The notes: a model not told the origin generated them from the letters alone. Shown: positions 1-8,752, counted from the first letter of the stretch. The stretch: DNA of 64,000 bases from Saliniradius amylolyticus (GCF_003143555.1 NZ_CP029347.1:2790001-2854000), one strand, 5' to 3'. Numbers and translations: made by a program.

Positions 1-677
1 CCGAAACCTTTGTGTCTCAAACCGAGCGTGATCGCAACTTGGAGTTGTTAGCGCCATTAACCGGCAAGAGCAAAGAGGTCGGTGTTAAAGCCAATGTATT
101 TAATGGCCGTGCCTTAGTGAGCCTGGCTTACTTCGATGTCGAACAAGCGAATCTGGCCGTCAGCGATGGTGAAGTAGTCAACCCGGACACTGGTGTGCCT
201 GAGCAAGTGTACAAAGGTTCAAAAGGCATTAATAGCCAGGGATTTGAGTTCGAGCTGGCCGGCGAGATTACCCAGGGCCTGCAAGCCTCCATCGGTTATA
301 CCCAGTTCGATATCGACGGTGACGAGGTGGTCGAGGCCTATACCCCGGAGAAAACCCTGGATATGGCGTTAAGCTATCGAGTGCCCCAGCTGGAGGCCTT
401 GAAATTTGGCGTCAGCGCTCAGTGGCAGGATGATATCTACCGCGAGCAAGGGACGGTATCGGCGGCATACCCGAATGCGGACGAGGCTATTATCACCCGC
501 CAGGATGCCTATAACCTGGTGAACCTGATGGCCAGTTACGATATTAATGAATCGCTGACCCTCAGCGCCAATGCCAACAATATCACCGACGAGAAATACC
601 TGAACAGTCTTTATTGGGCTCAGGGGTACTATGGCGCGCCGCGTCACTACTCGGTATCACTGAGCTGGACGCTTTAA
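1..677 (+). CDS. TonB-dependent siderophore receptor, C-terminal part
   Basis: C-terminal fragment of an outer-membrane ferric-siderophore receptor; the reading frame is open from the first base, so the plug and most of the barrel lie upstream of the window. The visible 225 residues alternate like beta-barrel strands. They contain the typical ERDRN...GKSKEVGVK strand start near the beginning, and near the end NITDEKYLNS with a terminal aromatic-rich strand (YSVSLSWTL) suited to BAM recognition. Similarity is to the FhuE/FpvA/FoxA branch, which takes hydroxamate-type siderophores, but the substrate cannot be read from this end. The PepSY protein immediately downstream and the Fur-linked esterase at 5275 fit an iron-uptake role. 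Confidence 0.9.
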   Translation, partial: ETFVSQTERDRNLELLAPLTGKSKEVGVKANVFNGRALVSLAYFDVEQANLAVSDGEVVNPDTGVPEQVYKGSKGINSQGFEFELAGEITQGLQASIGYTQFDIDGDEVVEAYTPEKTLDMALSYRVPQLEALKFGVSAQWQDDIYREQGTVSAAYPNADEAIITRQDAYNLVNLMASYDINESLTLSANANNITDEKYLNSLYWAQGYYGAPRHYSVSLSWTL

Positions 678-749
678 CAACGTCTGCTCTAAATCAGGAT
701 GAATCGGGCGCGGCCTGACACCGCGCCCGATAAAAGACCGGAATTCACT

Positions 750-1898
750 ATGCGCAAGCAACTCTTTAAACTGCACGGCTGGCTGGGGCTGATCTCCCTG
801 CTGCCCTTTTTACTCATCTGCCTGACCGGCAGCCTGTTGGTGTTTAAGCAGGAACTCGACGGCCTGCTTATGCCCGAAGTGGCCGAAATCACTCCCGGCC
901 AGAAACGACTGGACTACAACGTCTTAATTGAGCGTATTAACCTGCAACTGACCGATTATGAGCTCGGTAGCTGGGAGGTGTTCAACAATAGCACGGAGGC
1001 CGACCGACTCTATGTGATCAAGCAGGGCACCGATATCTGGCACAAGGCTCATTTAAATCCATACACCGGCGAGTTACTCAGTGAGCCTACTGCAGGCGGG
1101 CACTACCTAACCGACTGGCTGCTGGATCTGCATTACACCCTGCTACTCAACGACATCGACGGTCTGGACGAGCACCTGGGGCTGCTTATTACCAGTACCT
1201 TTGCCATTTTCCTGATCTTCTTAGGTATCTCGGGACTCATCATTTATCGCAAATTCTGGAAGCGACTGTTCACCCTGCGCTGGAACCAGCGTCTGTTAGT
1301 GGTGTTTAGTGATCTGCATAAAATGGTGGGCACCCTCGCCTCGCCCATTTTACTGATTCTTGGCATTACTGGCGGCTATTACACCATCAGCATGTACGTG
1401 CATGAGACACTGGAGCATGCCGACGGGGCCGAGCACCATAAAATCACCGAGCGGCTGTATAACGATCAGCTCGATTTTCAGCAGCTTTTTACCCAGGCCG
1501 ACCAATACATTGAGGGTTTTGAGCTCACCTATATCGTGATGCCCTTCGAGCCTGACTTACCCATCACCCTCTATGGTCGTGTGCCCAGCGGCAATCCGCT
1601 GTTGAGTAACTATGCCAGTGTGATTAACTTTGACGGAACAACCGGTGACCATCAGCTCAGCTACGACATCCGCCAGCAAGGCATTGGCGCCAAAATCATC
1701 GACAGTTTCCGCCGTCTGCACTTTGGCACCTTTGCTGGCATAACCAGTAAGCTCATCTGGTGTGTAATGGGGCTGGCACCTTTGCTACTGGGCGGCACCG
1801 GCACCTACTTGTGGTTTAAACGACGCCAGAAGCGTCACGGGCGCCGGCGTCAGCGCCGCACTGGGTCTGCATTTCGGCAAAAGTCTGTTTCACAATAG
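750..1898 (+). CDS. PepSY-associated TM protein (PiuB/FoxB-like, siderophore iron release)
   Basis: Inner-membrane protein of 382 residues with four predicted membrane segments: near residues 13-35, 145-170, 195-220 and 335-360. The N-terminus MRKQLFKLHGWLGL and the first helix are typical of PepSY_TM proteins. Relatives such as FoxB and FpvG reduce or release iron from ferrisiderophores in the periplasm, and conserved histidines (HGW, LHY, DLHK, LHFGT) could bind haem or iron. I chose ATG 750 because the conserved N-terminus begins there; ATG 699 would add 17 unconserved residues. The gene follows the receptor by about 70 bases. Its basic C-terminal tail (last ~27 residues) is written over the 3' end of the convergent metR gene. 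Confidence 0.85.
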   Translation: MRKQLFKLHGWLGLISLLPFLLICLTGSLLVFKQELDGLLMPEVAEITPGQKRLDYNVLIERINLQLTDYELGSWEVFNNSTEADRLYVIKQGTDIWHKAHLNPYTGELLSEPTAGGHYLTDWLLDLHYTLLLNDIDGLDEHLGLLITSTFAIFLIFLGISGLIIYRKFWKRLFTLRWNQRLLVVFSDLHKMVGTLASPILLILGITGGYYTISMYVHETLEHADGAEHHKITERLYNDQLDFQQLFTQADQYIEGFELTYIVMPFEPDLPITLYGRVPSGNPLLSNYASVINFDGTTGDHQLSYDIRQQGIGAKIIDSFRRLHFGTFAGITSKLIWCVMGLAPLLLGGTGTYLWFKRRQKRHGRRRQRRTGSAFRQKSVSQ

Positions 1899-2751
1899 GT
1901 AAAAAGCTATCTGCCGGTTGGCTGGATCCCGGCAGATAAGCGGCGCTGAGGGATTTGGCTATTCCGGCTGGCCCTAAGGGGCGGGACACCAGAAGTTGAT
2001 GGCGATCCAGGTCGCGAATCAGCCAGTCTGGTACCGCTGCCACCCCCATCCCTGCAGATACCATCTGCAACATCACGCTGGAATTAGACACTGCCTTAAC
2101 CTCTTTAGGACGGACACCGGCAGGTTGCAAGAACAACCTGAATACATCCAACTTATCGGTACTGACCGGATAAGTAAGCAAGCACTCACCCTCGATATCA
2201 TTAGCTTCTATAAACGCCTTGCTGGCCAAAGGATGGTTCGGGCTTAACGCCAACACCAGGGAAAAGTCGCCAATATGGCTGTAGGTCAGTCCTGGCTGCT
2301 TGACTTCATCATCGGTGAATAGCAGCTCCAGTCGTTGCTGCTGTAATTCAGTCACGCCATCGAACAGGTTATCCACGTTCAGATCCACACTGACACCAGG
2401 AAAGCGGGTCTTGTACTGTTCCATCGCCGGTACCAGCCACTGGAAGCAGGCATGGCACTCAATGCCGATGCGTAGGTGGTTGACGTGGTCATCATGATTT
2501 AACAGACGTTGCTCCACTTCGCGAATACGCGGAATCACTTCATGGGCCAGAGCCAGTAATTGCTGTCCCTGAGGCGTAAAGCGTACCGGCGAAGTCTTGC
2601 GCTCAAACAGGCGGGTACCCAGCCGTCCTTCCAACTCACGCATCTGGTGCGACAACGCCGATTGGCTCAAAAATAGTCGCTCGGCGGCAGCATTCAAGGT
2701 GCCGCACTGTTCCAGTGCCAACAGGGTTTTGAGGTGCTTAACTTCCAGCAT
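1816..2751 (-). CDS. metR: MetR, LysR-type regulator of methionine synthesis
   Basis: LysR-family transcription factor of 311 residues (E. coli MetR has 317). The N-terminus MLEVKHLKTLLALEQCGTLN followed by QSALSHQMRELEGRLGTRLF is the MetR-type winged helix-turn-helix. Residues from about 90 form the two-lobed effector domain, which in MetR senses homocysteine; IECHACFQWLVPA and FLQPAGVRP match MetR strongly. It is divergent from metE with 104 bases between, the classic arrangement in which MetR activates metE. The 3' end overlaps the convergent PepSY gene by 83 bases. Confidence 0.95.
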   Translation of the reverse strand: MLEVKHLKTLLALEQCGTLNAAAERLFLSQSALSHQMRELEGRLGTRLFERKTSPVRFTPQGQQLLALAHEVIPRIREVEQRLLNHDDHVNHLRIGIECHACFQWLVPAMEQYKTRFPGVSVDLNVDNLFDGVTELQQQRLELLFTDDEVKQPGLTYSHIGDFSLVLALSPNHPLASKAFIEANDIEGECLLTYPVSTDKLDVFRLFLQPAGVRPKEVKAVSNSSVMLQMVSAGMGVAAVPDWLIRDLDRHQLLVSRPLGPAGIAKSLSAAYLPGSSQPADSFLPIVKQTFAEMQTQCGADAGARDASGVV

Positions 2752-2753
2752 GG

Positions 2754-2766
2754 TGAAAATTTCTCA
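2754..2766. promoter_or_regulatory. metR: possible MetR site
   Basis: TGAA-AATTT-CTCA differs by one base from the known MetR consensus TGAA-N5-TTCA. It lies 3-15 bases upstream of the metR start, so binding here could regulate metR itself. The match is short and AT-rich, so it could be chance. Confidence 0.3.
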
Positions 2767-2818
2767 AGTTGTGGTTGAAGACAATGCGCTTGAGGCAATG
2801 AGGTTGGTGACTGACTAT

Positions 2819-2842
2819 ACCCGTCCACACATCTGGACGGCT
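2819..2842. promoter_or_regulatory. metE: candidate MetJ operator (three tandem met boxes)
   Basis: Read as three adjacent 8-mers, 2819-2826, 2827-2834 and 2835-2842 match the MetJ met box AGACGTCT at 5, 6 and 6 of 8 positions. The same stretch also forms a perfect 7-bp inverted repeat (CCGTCCA / TGGACGG, 2821-2827 and 2834-2840, 6-base loop), as expected for tandem palindromic boxes. It ends 3 bases before the metE Shine-Dalgarno AGGAGG (2845-2850), so repression by MetJ with S-adenosylmethionine, or a leader hairpin, are both possible. Matches were scored by eye. Confidence 0.45.
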
Positions 2843-2855
2843 ATAGGAGGCACTA

Positions 2856-5120
2856 ATGCGTATCCATAATCTGGGGTTTCCCCGCATCGGTCAAGACCGT
2901 GAACTGAAATTTGCCCTGGAAGACTACTGGCGCGGCGAACTGTCGGCCGAGCAACTGCTCACCACAGCACAAAATATTCGCAGACAGAACTGGCAAACTC
3001 AGTTTCAGGCAGGCATCGACTTTATTCCTGTGGGCGATTTTGCCCTTTACGATCATGTACTTAACACCAGCTTGATGCTGGGTATTATTCCTGACCGTGC
3101 CCGCCAGCCTGATCTTACTCCCCTGGATACCGAGTTTCTGCTCGCCCGGGGTCGCAGCCAGCAGGGATGTGGCTGCAACGCCAGCGACATGACCAAATGG
3201 TTCAATACCAACTATCACTATATCGTGCCCGAACTACCATCAGAGCTAACCCTGGACGTGCAGCCGGAGCGACTTATCACAGAGATCCGTGAAGCCCGTC
3301 AACAAGGCTTCACACCTAAACCTGTACTCGTCGGCCCACTGACTTACCTATGGCTCAGTCAATATGACGACGACCCTTTAACCCTGCTGCCAACCTTACT
3401 GGCTGGCTATCAGAAGCTGCTCGACGCTCTGGCATCCGAGAAAGTGGACTGGCTGCAGATTGATGAACCCATTCTGGTCACCGAACTGGATAAACCTTGG
3501 CAACACGCCTTTATTAGCGCCTATAACCAACTGAAATTCGGCCCCATCAAACCCATGCTCGCCACCTACTTCGGCGATATCACTCACCAAACTCACTGGC
3601 TGGGAGAGCTTCCCATCAAAGGCATTCATCTAGACTGCAGCCATGACTTGGATTCAGTAGTTCCCGTTATCAACGCTCTGCCAGAATATTGGTCTGTCTC
3701 ACTTGGCGTAATCAGCGGCCGCGACGTCTGGCGCACTGATCTCAATGAGTTGCATGACCAGCTGCAACCACTTTACGAACAGCTCAACGGGCGACTATGG
3801 CTCGCGCCCAGCTGTTCCCTGCTTCACTGTCCGGTGGATCTGAACAAAGAGCAGCGTCTGGATCGGGAGTTATACAGTTGGCTGGCCTTCGCCAAGCAGA
3901 AATGCCAGGAGCTGGCTTTGCTCAGAGATGCGCTGACCAGCGGTGACACCCGCGCGATTGAACATTATTCCGAACCTGTGGTGAACAAGTCCAGCTCCCC
4001 TCGTATCACTCACCCCAAGGTGCGAGATCGTCAGGCCAGACTCAGTCAGCGCGAGCGGACCGAGCCCTACGCACAAAGAAAGCAGCAACAGAACCAACGT
4101 CTGGGCCTGCCGCCCTTGCCTACCACCACCATCGGCTCCTTCCCGCAAACTCAGGATATTCGTCAAACCCGGGCCCGATGGCGTAAAGGGGATATCGGCG
4201 ATGAGCAGTATCAGCAACAGATGCAAGCCTATATTGGCGATTGTATCAAACAGCAAGAAGCCCTGGGCCTGGATGTATTGGTGCACGGTGAACCGGAACG
4301 CAACGATATGGTGGAATACTTTGCCGACTATCTCGAGGGCGTGGCCACCACTGACTTTGGTTGGGTGCAAAGCTATGGCAGTCGCTGTGTTAAGCCGCCA
4401 TTGATATACGGAGATATACAACGGACCAAACCAATGACAGTACAGTGGCTACAGTACGCTCAGTCACTGACTGACAAGCCGGTTAAAGGGATGCTCACCG
4501 GGCCGGTGACTATCTTACAGTGGTCCTTTGTGCGCGATGACCTGCCGCGCTCTCAGGTGGCCGAGCAAATTGCTCTGGCGGTTAGCGATGAAGTGGAAGA
4601 TCTGATCCAAAGCGGCATCCGCATTATTCAGATCGACGAACCGGCCTTGCGTGAAGGCCTCCCCTTAAAACGCCGTGACTGGGAGGATTATCTGGTGTGG
4701 GCGGTCTCGGCCTTTAAACTGGCTTCAGCCAGAGCTCCGGCTCAGGTGCAGATCCACAGCCATATGTGCTACGCCCAGTTTGAAGACATTCTGCCCGCTA
4801 TTGAAGCGCTGGATGCCGACGTACTGACACTGGAAACGTCCCGCTCGCAAATGGCGCTGCTGGATGTGTTTAAACAACAGGCCTACTCCAATGATCTTGG
4901 CCCTGGTGTGTACGACATCCACTCACCCAATGTTCCTGATGACAACTGGCTGGACACCTTGCTAACCCGCGCATTAGAGGTGCTTCCACCGGAGCGACTA
5001 TGGGTCAACCCGGACTGTGGTTTAAAGACCCGCAACTGGCCAGAGACCAAGGCGGCACTGGGCGCCATGGTGCAGGCAGCAAAAAGACAGCGACACAAAT
5101 TAGTGCAAAACGCCAAATAG
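2856..5120 (+). CDS. metE: MetE, cobalamin-independent methionine synthase
   Basis: Transfers a methyl group from 5-methyltetrahydropteroyl-triglutamate to homocysteine, the last step of methionine synthesis, in the cytoplasm without vitamin B12. Length is 754 residues against 753 in E. coli. The start HNLGFPRIGQDRELK is diagnostic. The C-terminal barrel carries the zinc and homocysteine site: HSHMC (His and Cys ligands), the Glu of TLETSRS and the Cys of NPDCGLKTRNW. A strong AGGAGG lies 5 bases before the ATG. It is divergent from metR, with a candidate MetJ operator in the leader. The stop codon is embedded in a Fur box belonging to the next unit. Confidence 0.98.
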   Translation: MRIHNLGFPRIGQDRELKFALEDYWRGELSAEQLLTTAQNIRRQNWQTQFQAGIDFIPVGDFALYDHVLNTSLMLGIIPDRARQPDLTPLDTEFLLARGRSQQGCGCNASDMTKWFNTNYHYIVPELPSELTLDVQPERLITEIREARQQGFTPKPVLVGPLTYLWLSQYDDDPLTLLPTLLAGYQKLLDALASEKVDWLQIDEPILVTELDKPWQHAFISAYNQLKFGPIKPMLATYFGDITHQTHWLGELPIKGIHLDCSHDLDSVVPVINALPEYWSVSLGVISGRDVWRTDLNELHDQLQPLYEQLNGRLWLAPSCSLLHCPVDLNKEQRLDRELYSWLAFAKQKCQELALLRDALTSGDTRAIEHYSEPVVNKSSSPRITHPKVRDRQARLSQRERTEPYAQRKQQQNQRLGLPPLPTTTIGSFPQTQDIRQTRARWRKGDIGDEQYQQQMQAYIGDCIKQQEALGLDVLVHGEPERNDMVEYFADYLEGVATTDFGWVQSYGSRCVKPPLIYGDIQRTKPMTVQWLQYAQSLTDKPVKGMLTGPVTILQWSFVRDDLPRSQVAEQIALAVSDEVEDLIQSGIRIIQIDEPALREGLPLKRRDWEDYLVWAVSAFKLASARAPAQVQIHSHMCYAQFEDILPAIEALDADVLTLETSRSQMALLDVFKQQAYSNDLGPGVYDIHSPNVPDDNWLDTLLTRALEVLPPERLWVNPDCGLKTRNWPETKAALGAMVQAAKRQRHKLVQNAK

Positions 5121-5138
5121 TTATTGATAATCATTTTC
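5120..5138. promoter_or_regulatory. Fur box
   Basis: The 19 bases match the Fur consensus GATAATGATAATCATTATC at 16 positions, including an unbroken TGATAATCATT core. The box starts on the last base of the metE stop codon. A sigma-70-like -35 (TTGATA, 5124-5129) lies inside it, with AT-rich -10 candidates around 5146-5152, so Fur-Fe(II) would block this promoter in iron-rich cells. Confidence 0.75.
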
Positions 5139-5156
5139 ATTTAATGATATTTTAAC

Positions 5157-5237
5157 TCTGCACTACATATCCGGGTTTACTGGTCTTTTCCCGGAGTCCT
5201 CGCCGGGCAGATTCTCCATGGTCTGCCCGGCTTTTTT
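5157..5237 (+). ncRNA. candidate Fur-regulated small RNA or attenuated leader
   Basis: A transcript starting just after the Fur-controlled promoter would be about 80 nt. It would contain one hairpin (CCGGG 5171-5175 with CCCGG 5190-5194), a short single-stranded AGTCCTC, and end at the intrinsic terminator at 5202-5237. This is the layout of RyhB-type iron-sparing RNAs. The alternative is the leader of the esterase gene, which starts 38 bases past the terminator. Nothing here proves a stable RNA. Confidence 0.35.
5202..5237 (+). terminator. intrinsic terminator
   Basis: Perfect 10-bp stem GCCGGGCAGA (5202-5211) with TCTGCCCGGC (5222-5231), 10-base loop, followed by six T. It ends metE transcription and any RNA started at the Fur-box promoter. 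Confidence 0.85.
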
Positions 5238-5274
5238 ATGTATGATGTCAAAAAGTCTAAATACAGGGCTTCTC

Positions 5275-6195
5275 ATGCTGCGTTTTATTATTGTCACGTT
5301 AACCCTGTGTCTGGCCCTGACCGCGCAGGCAGAAACTCCCAAGGTCAGCGCCGGCAAGTTGGTTCGACTGGCTGACTTTCCCTCCGAACATGTGCCAGCC
5401 CGTCATGTAGACATCTGGTTACCGCCGGACTATTCACAAGAACAAAGCTACGCTGTGCTCTATATGCACGACGGTCAAATGCTGTTCGACGGCAGCACGA
5501 CATGGAATAACCAGGAATGGCAGGTGGACGAGGTGGCGTCACGCCTGATTACGACAGGCAAGGTTCAGCCCTTTATTGTAGTCGGGGTCCATAATGGTGG
5601 TGCTAACCGGCATAGCGAGTACTTTCCACAGAGGCCCTTCCAAGCTCTATCAAAGACTCAGCGTCAGCACCAATACACCCTGAGGCGCTCAGAATCTCAG
5701 AAACTGTTTAACCAAGAGGTGTATTCAGACCGCTATCTACGTTTTTTGGTTGAAGAGCTTAAGCCTTATATCGACGCCCATTACTCCGTGCGTACAGGTC
5801 CGGCACATACTTTTATTATGGGTTCCAGCATGGGCGGACTGATCTCCTGGTACGCGCTGGCCGAATACCCGCGCGTGTTCGGAGGAGCGGCCTGTCTTTC
5901 GACTCACTGGCCCGGTTCCTTTGAGGCCGACAACAATCCTATTCCAGAGCGGTTCCTGGCCTATATGCATGACCGTTTGCCCGAACCTGAAGAACACCGG
6001 CTCTATTTTGATTTTGGCACCGAAACTTTAGATGCCATGTACCCTCCGCTGCAAGCCAGGGTGGATAACTTAATGAGTGACCTTGGGTATACGGAAAGGC
6101 TGTGGCAAACGAGAAAATTTGAGGGTGCCGCCCACACCGAGAATGATTGGGCTAAGCGTTTGCATCACCCTCTACTGTTTTTACTGGGCAACTAA
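5275..6195 (+). CDS. secreted alpha/beta-hydrolase, siderophore-esterase-like (PF00756)
   Basis: Protein of 306 residues with a signal peptide (cleavage expected after AQA, residue 19), so periplasmic or secreted. It belongs to the esterase D/IroE/Fes superfamily: GSSMGG carries the nucleophile Ser185, AAHTEND the catalytic His287, and the acid probably lies in the FGTETLD stretch. Members hydrolyse ester-linked siderophores as well as other esters. The Fur box 137 bases upstream and the nearby receptor and PepSY genes favour siderophore hydrolysis. ATG 5275 is preferred over 5218 because it opens directly with the signal peptide and has CAGGG six bases upstream. Substrate is inference. Confidence 0.8.
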   Translation: MLRFIIVTLTLCLALTAQAETPKVSAGKLVRLADFPSEHVPARHVDIWLPPDYSQEQSYAVLYMHDGQMLFDGSTTWNNQEWQVDEVASRLITTGKVQPFIVVGVHNGGANRHSEYFPQRPFQALSKTQRQHQYTLRRSESQKLFNQEVYSDRYLRFLVEELKPYIDAHYSVRTGPAHTFIMGSSMGGLISWYALAEYPRVFGGAACLSTHWPGSFEADNNPIPERFLAYMHDRLPEPEEHRLYFDFGTETLDAMYPPLQARVDNLMSDLGYTERLWQTRKFEGAAHTENDWAKRLHHPLLFLLGN

Positions 6196-6237
6196 TTGTT
6201 TACCTGGCGAGCATTAAGAACGCGCTATAAAGCACCG

Positions 6238-6258
6238 GAGAGCCGCATCGATGCTCTC
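6238..6258. repeat. short inverted repeat in convergent gap
   Basis: GAGAGC and GCTCTC separated by 9 bases, between the ends of the esterase and the solute-binding-protein genes. No T run follows on either strand, so it is at best a weak terminator. Confidence 0.3.
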
Positions 6259-6373
6259 ACCAATGTGTTCACGGCTTGTCTCTGTTTAGCACGTCCTTAA
6301 TGTTATAATCGACAACGTCGACCAAGCGTTTTTTCTGCTCAGTGCCGAATGACAACCTAGGTTTTGTGGTTGC

Positions 6374-7129
6374 CTATTGCCAATCACTCATGCCATAGCG
6401 ACCCATAATCTCATCCAGCTTGCCAGACGCTCTGAGCTCAGCGGTGCCGTCTTCCACCAGTTTAATGTAAGTATCACTCTTACCAGTGGCCGGACTACAG
6501 GCAATATACATCTCTGAAGGTTGTCCCAACGTTCCCGCCTGTTTGATCCCTGAGACTCCCATTTCCTTGAGTTTAGCGCGCATCACATTGGGTGACTCCA
6601 CCACCACATCAATGCGACCTGTTTCGAGTTTCTTGATATTTTTATCCAAAGCTTCGTTGCCGCCAAGGCCCCGAAAGACACTAGGGTTACTGGCAATTAA
6701 CTGGTCAAACTCCTCGCCATAAGCATAACCATTAATAACGCCAACCTTCATATCCATTAGAGAGTCATACCCACTGAAGCTCCAGTTGCTACTGTCCTGC
6801 ACAAAAAATCCGGTGCTGTCCAACCCCCAGGGCGTGTCTGGGAAAACAAAGTCCGGCGCATCTTCTTTATACGCCCCAACGACACAGTCATGGCGGCCTT
6901 TACGCACTGAGTCTAGTGCTCTCTCCCATGGCATTAACTGATAGTCCACCGTGTGCCCGGCAGGCTCAAATACTGCCTTAGCCAGTTCGATCATATAACC
7001 GGGCTTATCAGCACCGGGCTCGCCATTAACAGGAAACCATTCGTCGGCGCGTATGGTAATGGTGTCCGACATTGCCAGACTACTCAGTCCCAGGCCGACA
7101 CACGCAGATACAATCGTTAGTTTTGTCAT
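6374..7129 (-). CDS. periplasmic solute-binding protein, PBP2 type
   Basis: Protein of 251 residues with a signal peptide (cleavage near residue 21, AMS-DT) and a type-2 periplasmic binding fold (SBP_bac_3, PF00497). DEWFPVNGEPGADKPGYMIEL opens lobe 1, LMPWERAL is the conserved first-lobe motif, and VGVINGYAYG begins lobe 2. Such proteins bind small polar solutes such as amino acids. No ABC permease or ATPase lies nearby, so it is an orphan binding protein that may serve a distant transporter or a sensor. It is divergent from the TorF-like gene. Confidence 0.8.
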   Translation of the reverse strand: MTKLTIVSACVGLGLSSLAMSDTITIRADEWFPVNGEPGADKPGYMIELAKAVFEPAGHTVDYQLMPWERALDSVRKGRHDCVVGAYKEDAPDFVFPDTPWGLDSTGFFVQDSSNWSFSGYDSLMDMKVGVINGYAYGEEFDQLIASNPSVFRGLGGNEALDKNIKKLETGRIDVVVESPNVMRAKLKEMGVSGIKQAGTLGQPSEMYIACSPATGKSDTYIKLVEDGTAELRASGKLDEIMGRYGMSDWQ

Positions 7130-7331
7130 AATTGGTCTCGGTTAATATTCACACTAGCATCCTGCGCCTTTAGTTCTGACCTAATTCCGTGGTTTCATCT
7201 TAACTCTAGACCCAAGTACATAATTTGCCAAAACAACCGGACACACAGAAAACCGGTAGTCGCGAGGGTTTATTTGGTCATTCTAAGGGGTTGTCTATAC
7301 TAAAAAAGCATGACCAGAATGGGGCACACAA

Positions 7332-8012
7332 ATGAAATCAATCAAATACACCTTATTTTCCTCTCTACTTATCGCATTTCCGGCCTTGGCCGACTGGTCC
7401 GGTACCGCAACTATCGCGAGTGACTATCTCTTTAACGGTGTCTCTCAGACCGGTGAGGACCCTGCACTACAGGGCAGCATCGACTGGGCCGGTGATACCG
7501 GCTGGTATGCCGGAACCTGGGCTTCCAATGTCGACTTCGGCGACGATACGAATCTCGAGTGGGACTTCTATGCAGGCTATTGGCAGGAGTTAGGCGACAA
7601 TATGAGCCTGGACATAGGGCTCGCTCAATACACCTACCATGGTGGCGATAACAGCAGTGATGGAAACTATGCAGAAGCTTACGCCACATGGGGTATCGGC
7701 AATACAGCAATAACGCTTTGGTACGCCTGGGATTACTTTGGCACTGACGCCGCTCACTATATCACTAAGATAAATCACACCTTTCCGATCAACGACAACT
7801 TCTCCATTCTGGTCGGCGTAGACCGCTCAGTCAGCATGGACGAGGAAAAGTTCGTATGGGAAACCAATGATGATGACTACATTCATTGGCAGACAACCGC
7901 GAGTTACAGTTGGTCAGGCTTTGACTTTACGCTGGGTGTCGAGGGCACCGACCTGGATACCTATGGTGACACTCGTCTTCTGGCCACAGCAAGCAGAACG
8001 TTTAACTTTTAA
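7332..8012 (+). CDS. TorF-family putative outer-membrane porin (TIGR02001)
   Basis: Protein of 226 residues with a signal peptide (cleavage after ALA, about residue 20) and a beta-strand-rich body ending in Phe (TASRTFNF), as outer-membrane barrels do. SDYLFNGVSQTGEDPALQGS and WYAGTWASNVDFG are hallmarks of TorF_VcaA/TIGR02001 proteins common in marine gammaproteobacteria. Function in the family is unproven. The stop codon overlaps the Shine-Dalgarno of the following binding-protein gene (14-base gap), so porin, binding protein and chemoreceptor are probably co-transcribed. Confidence 0.8.
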   Translation: MKSIKYTLFSSLLIAFPALADWSGTATIASDYLFNGVSQTGEDPALQGSIDWAGDTGWYAGTWASNVDFGDDTNLEWDFYAGYWQELGDNMSLDIGLAQYTYHGGDNSSDGNYAEAYATWGIGNTAITLWYAWDYFGTDAAHYITKINHTFPINDNFSILVGVDRSVSMDEEKFVWETNDDDYIHWQTTASYSWSGFDFTLGVEGTDLDTYGDTRLLATASRTFNF

Positions 8013-8026
8013 GGAGTTCAAGTGTT

Positions 8027-8752
8027 ATGAGATTCGGTTCCTTCCTATTTGCCTTATTGTTGACATCCACAGTCCTGGCAGAAACGGTGAAGTTAACTTC
8101 TCTCGAATGGCCCCCTTACTCGGGCGCAGATCTTCCAGAGCAGGGGGCTTCCATTGCTGTTGCCAAGGCCGCTTTTAACGCCATGGGTCATGAGCTTCAG
8201 GTAGACTTTTTCCCCTGGACTCGTGCGGTCAAACTCGCCGAGAAACAAGGCAGTGGCTACATGGGGTATTTTCCTGAATACTACTATGAAAGTGATACTT
8301 TCAGTTTCTCTGATCCAATTGGTAAAGGCCCATTAGGTTTGGTTGAGGCGAAAGGTAACCCGATAACATGGTCGAAAATAAACGATCTTACTAAGTATAC
8401 AGTCGGTGTTGTACAAGACTACGTGAATACAGAAGAGTTGGACAAGCGTATTGCGGCCGGAGACATTGATGCACAAGCTGTGACCTCCGACGACAAGAAC
8501 CTGCGCAAGCTTGTCGCTGGTCGTATCGACACTGCGGTCATTGACGCTAACGTATTCAATTACTTGGTAAATAATGATCAACAATTATCATCGCTCGCCG
8601 ATAAGTTACAAATGAACGCCAGACTGTTAACAGAGAAGAAGCTGTTTGTGGCGTTCAAAAATACGGACGAGGGAAACCGCTGGCGTGAAATATTTAACCA
8701 AGGGCTGCAGAAGATTGATGTTGAGAGCATCATGAACGAGCACATGCAGTGA
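8027..8752 (+). CDS. periplasmic solute-binding protein, PBP2 type
   Basis: Protein of 241 residues with a signal peptide (cleavage after VLA, residue 18). SLEWPPYSGADLPEQG starts the binding fold, DFFPWTRAVKLAE is the lobe-1 motif and YTVGVVQDY the second-lobe start. It is sandwiched between a porin-like gene and a chemoreceptor gene (33-base gap), with no transporter genes, which suggests that the bound ligand is presented to the receptor. AAGGAG lies 10 bases before the ATG. Confidence 0.8.
   Translation: MRFGSFLFALLLTSTVLAETVKLTSLEWPPYSGADLPEQGASIAVAKAAFNAMGHELQVDFFPWTRAVKLAEKQGSGYMGYFPEYYYESDTFSFSDPIGKGPLGLVEAKGNPITWSKINDLTKYTVGVVQDYVNTEELDKRIAAGDIDAQAVTSDDKNLRKLVAGRIDTAVIDANVFNYLVNNDQQLSSLADKLQMNARLLTEKKLFVAFKNTDEGNRWREIFNQGLQKIDVESIMNEHMQ

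Noticed and set aside
2752-2855. Cobalamin riboswitch before metE
   Set aside because: The 104-base space is too small for the B12 aptamer and lacks the B12-box pattern.
3870-4421. 183-codon antisense frame inside metE
   Set aside because: Shadow of the well-supported metE coding frame; no independent signals.
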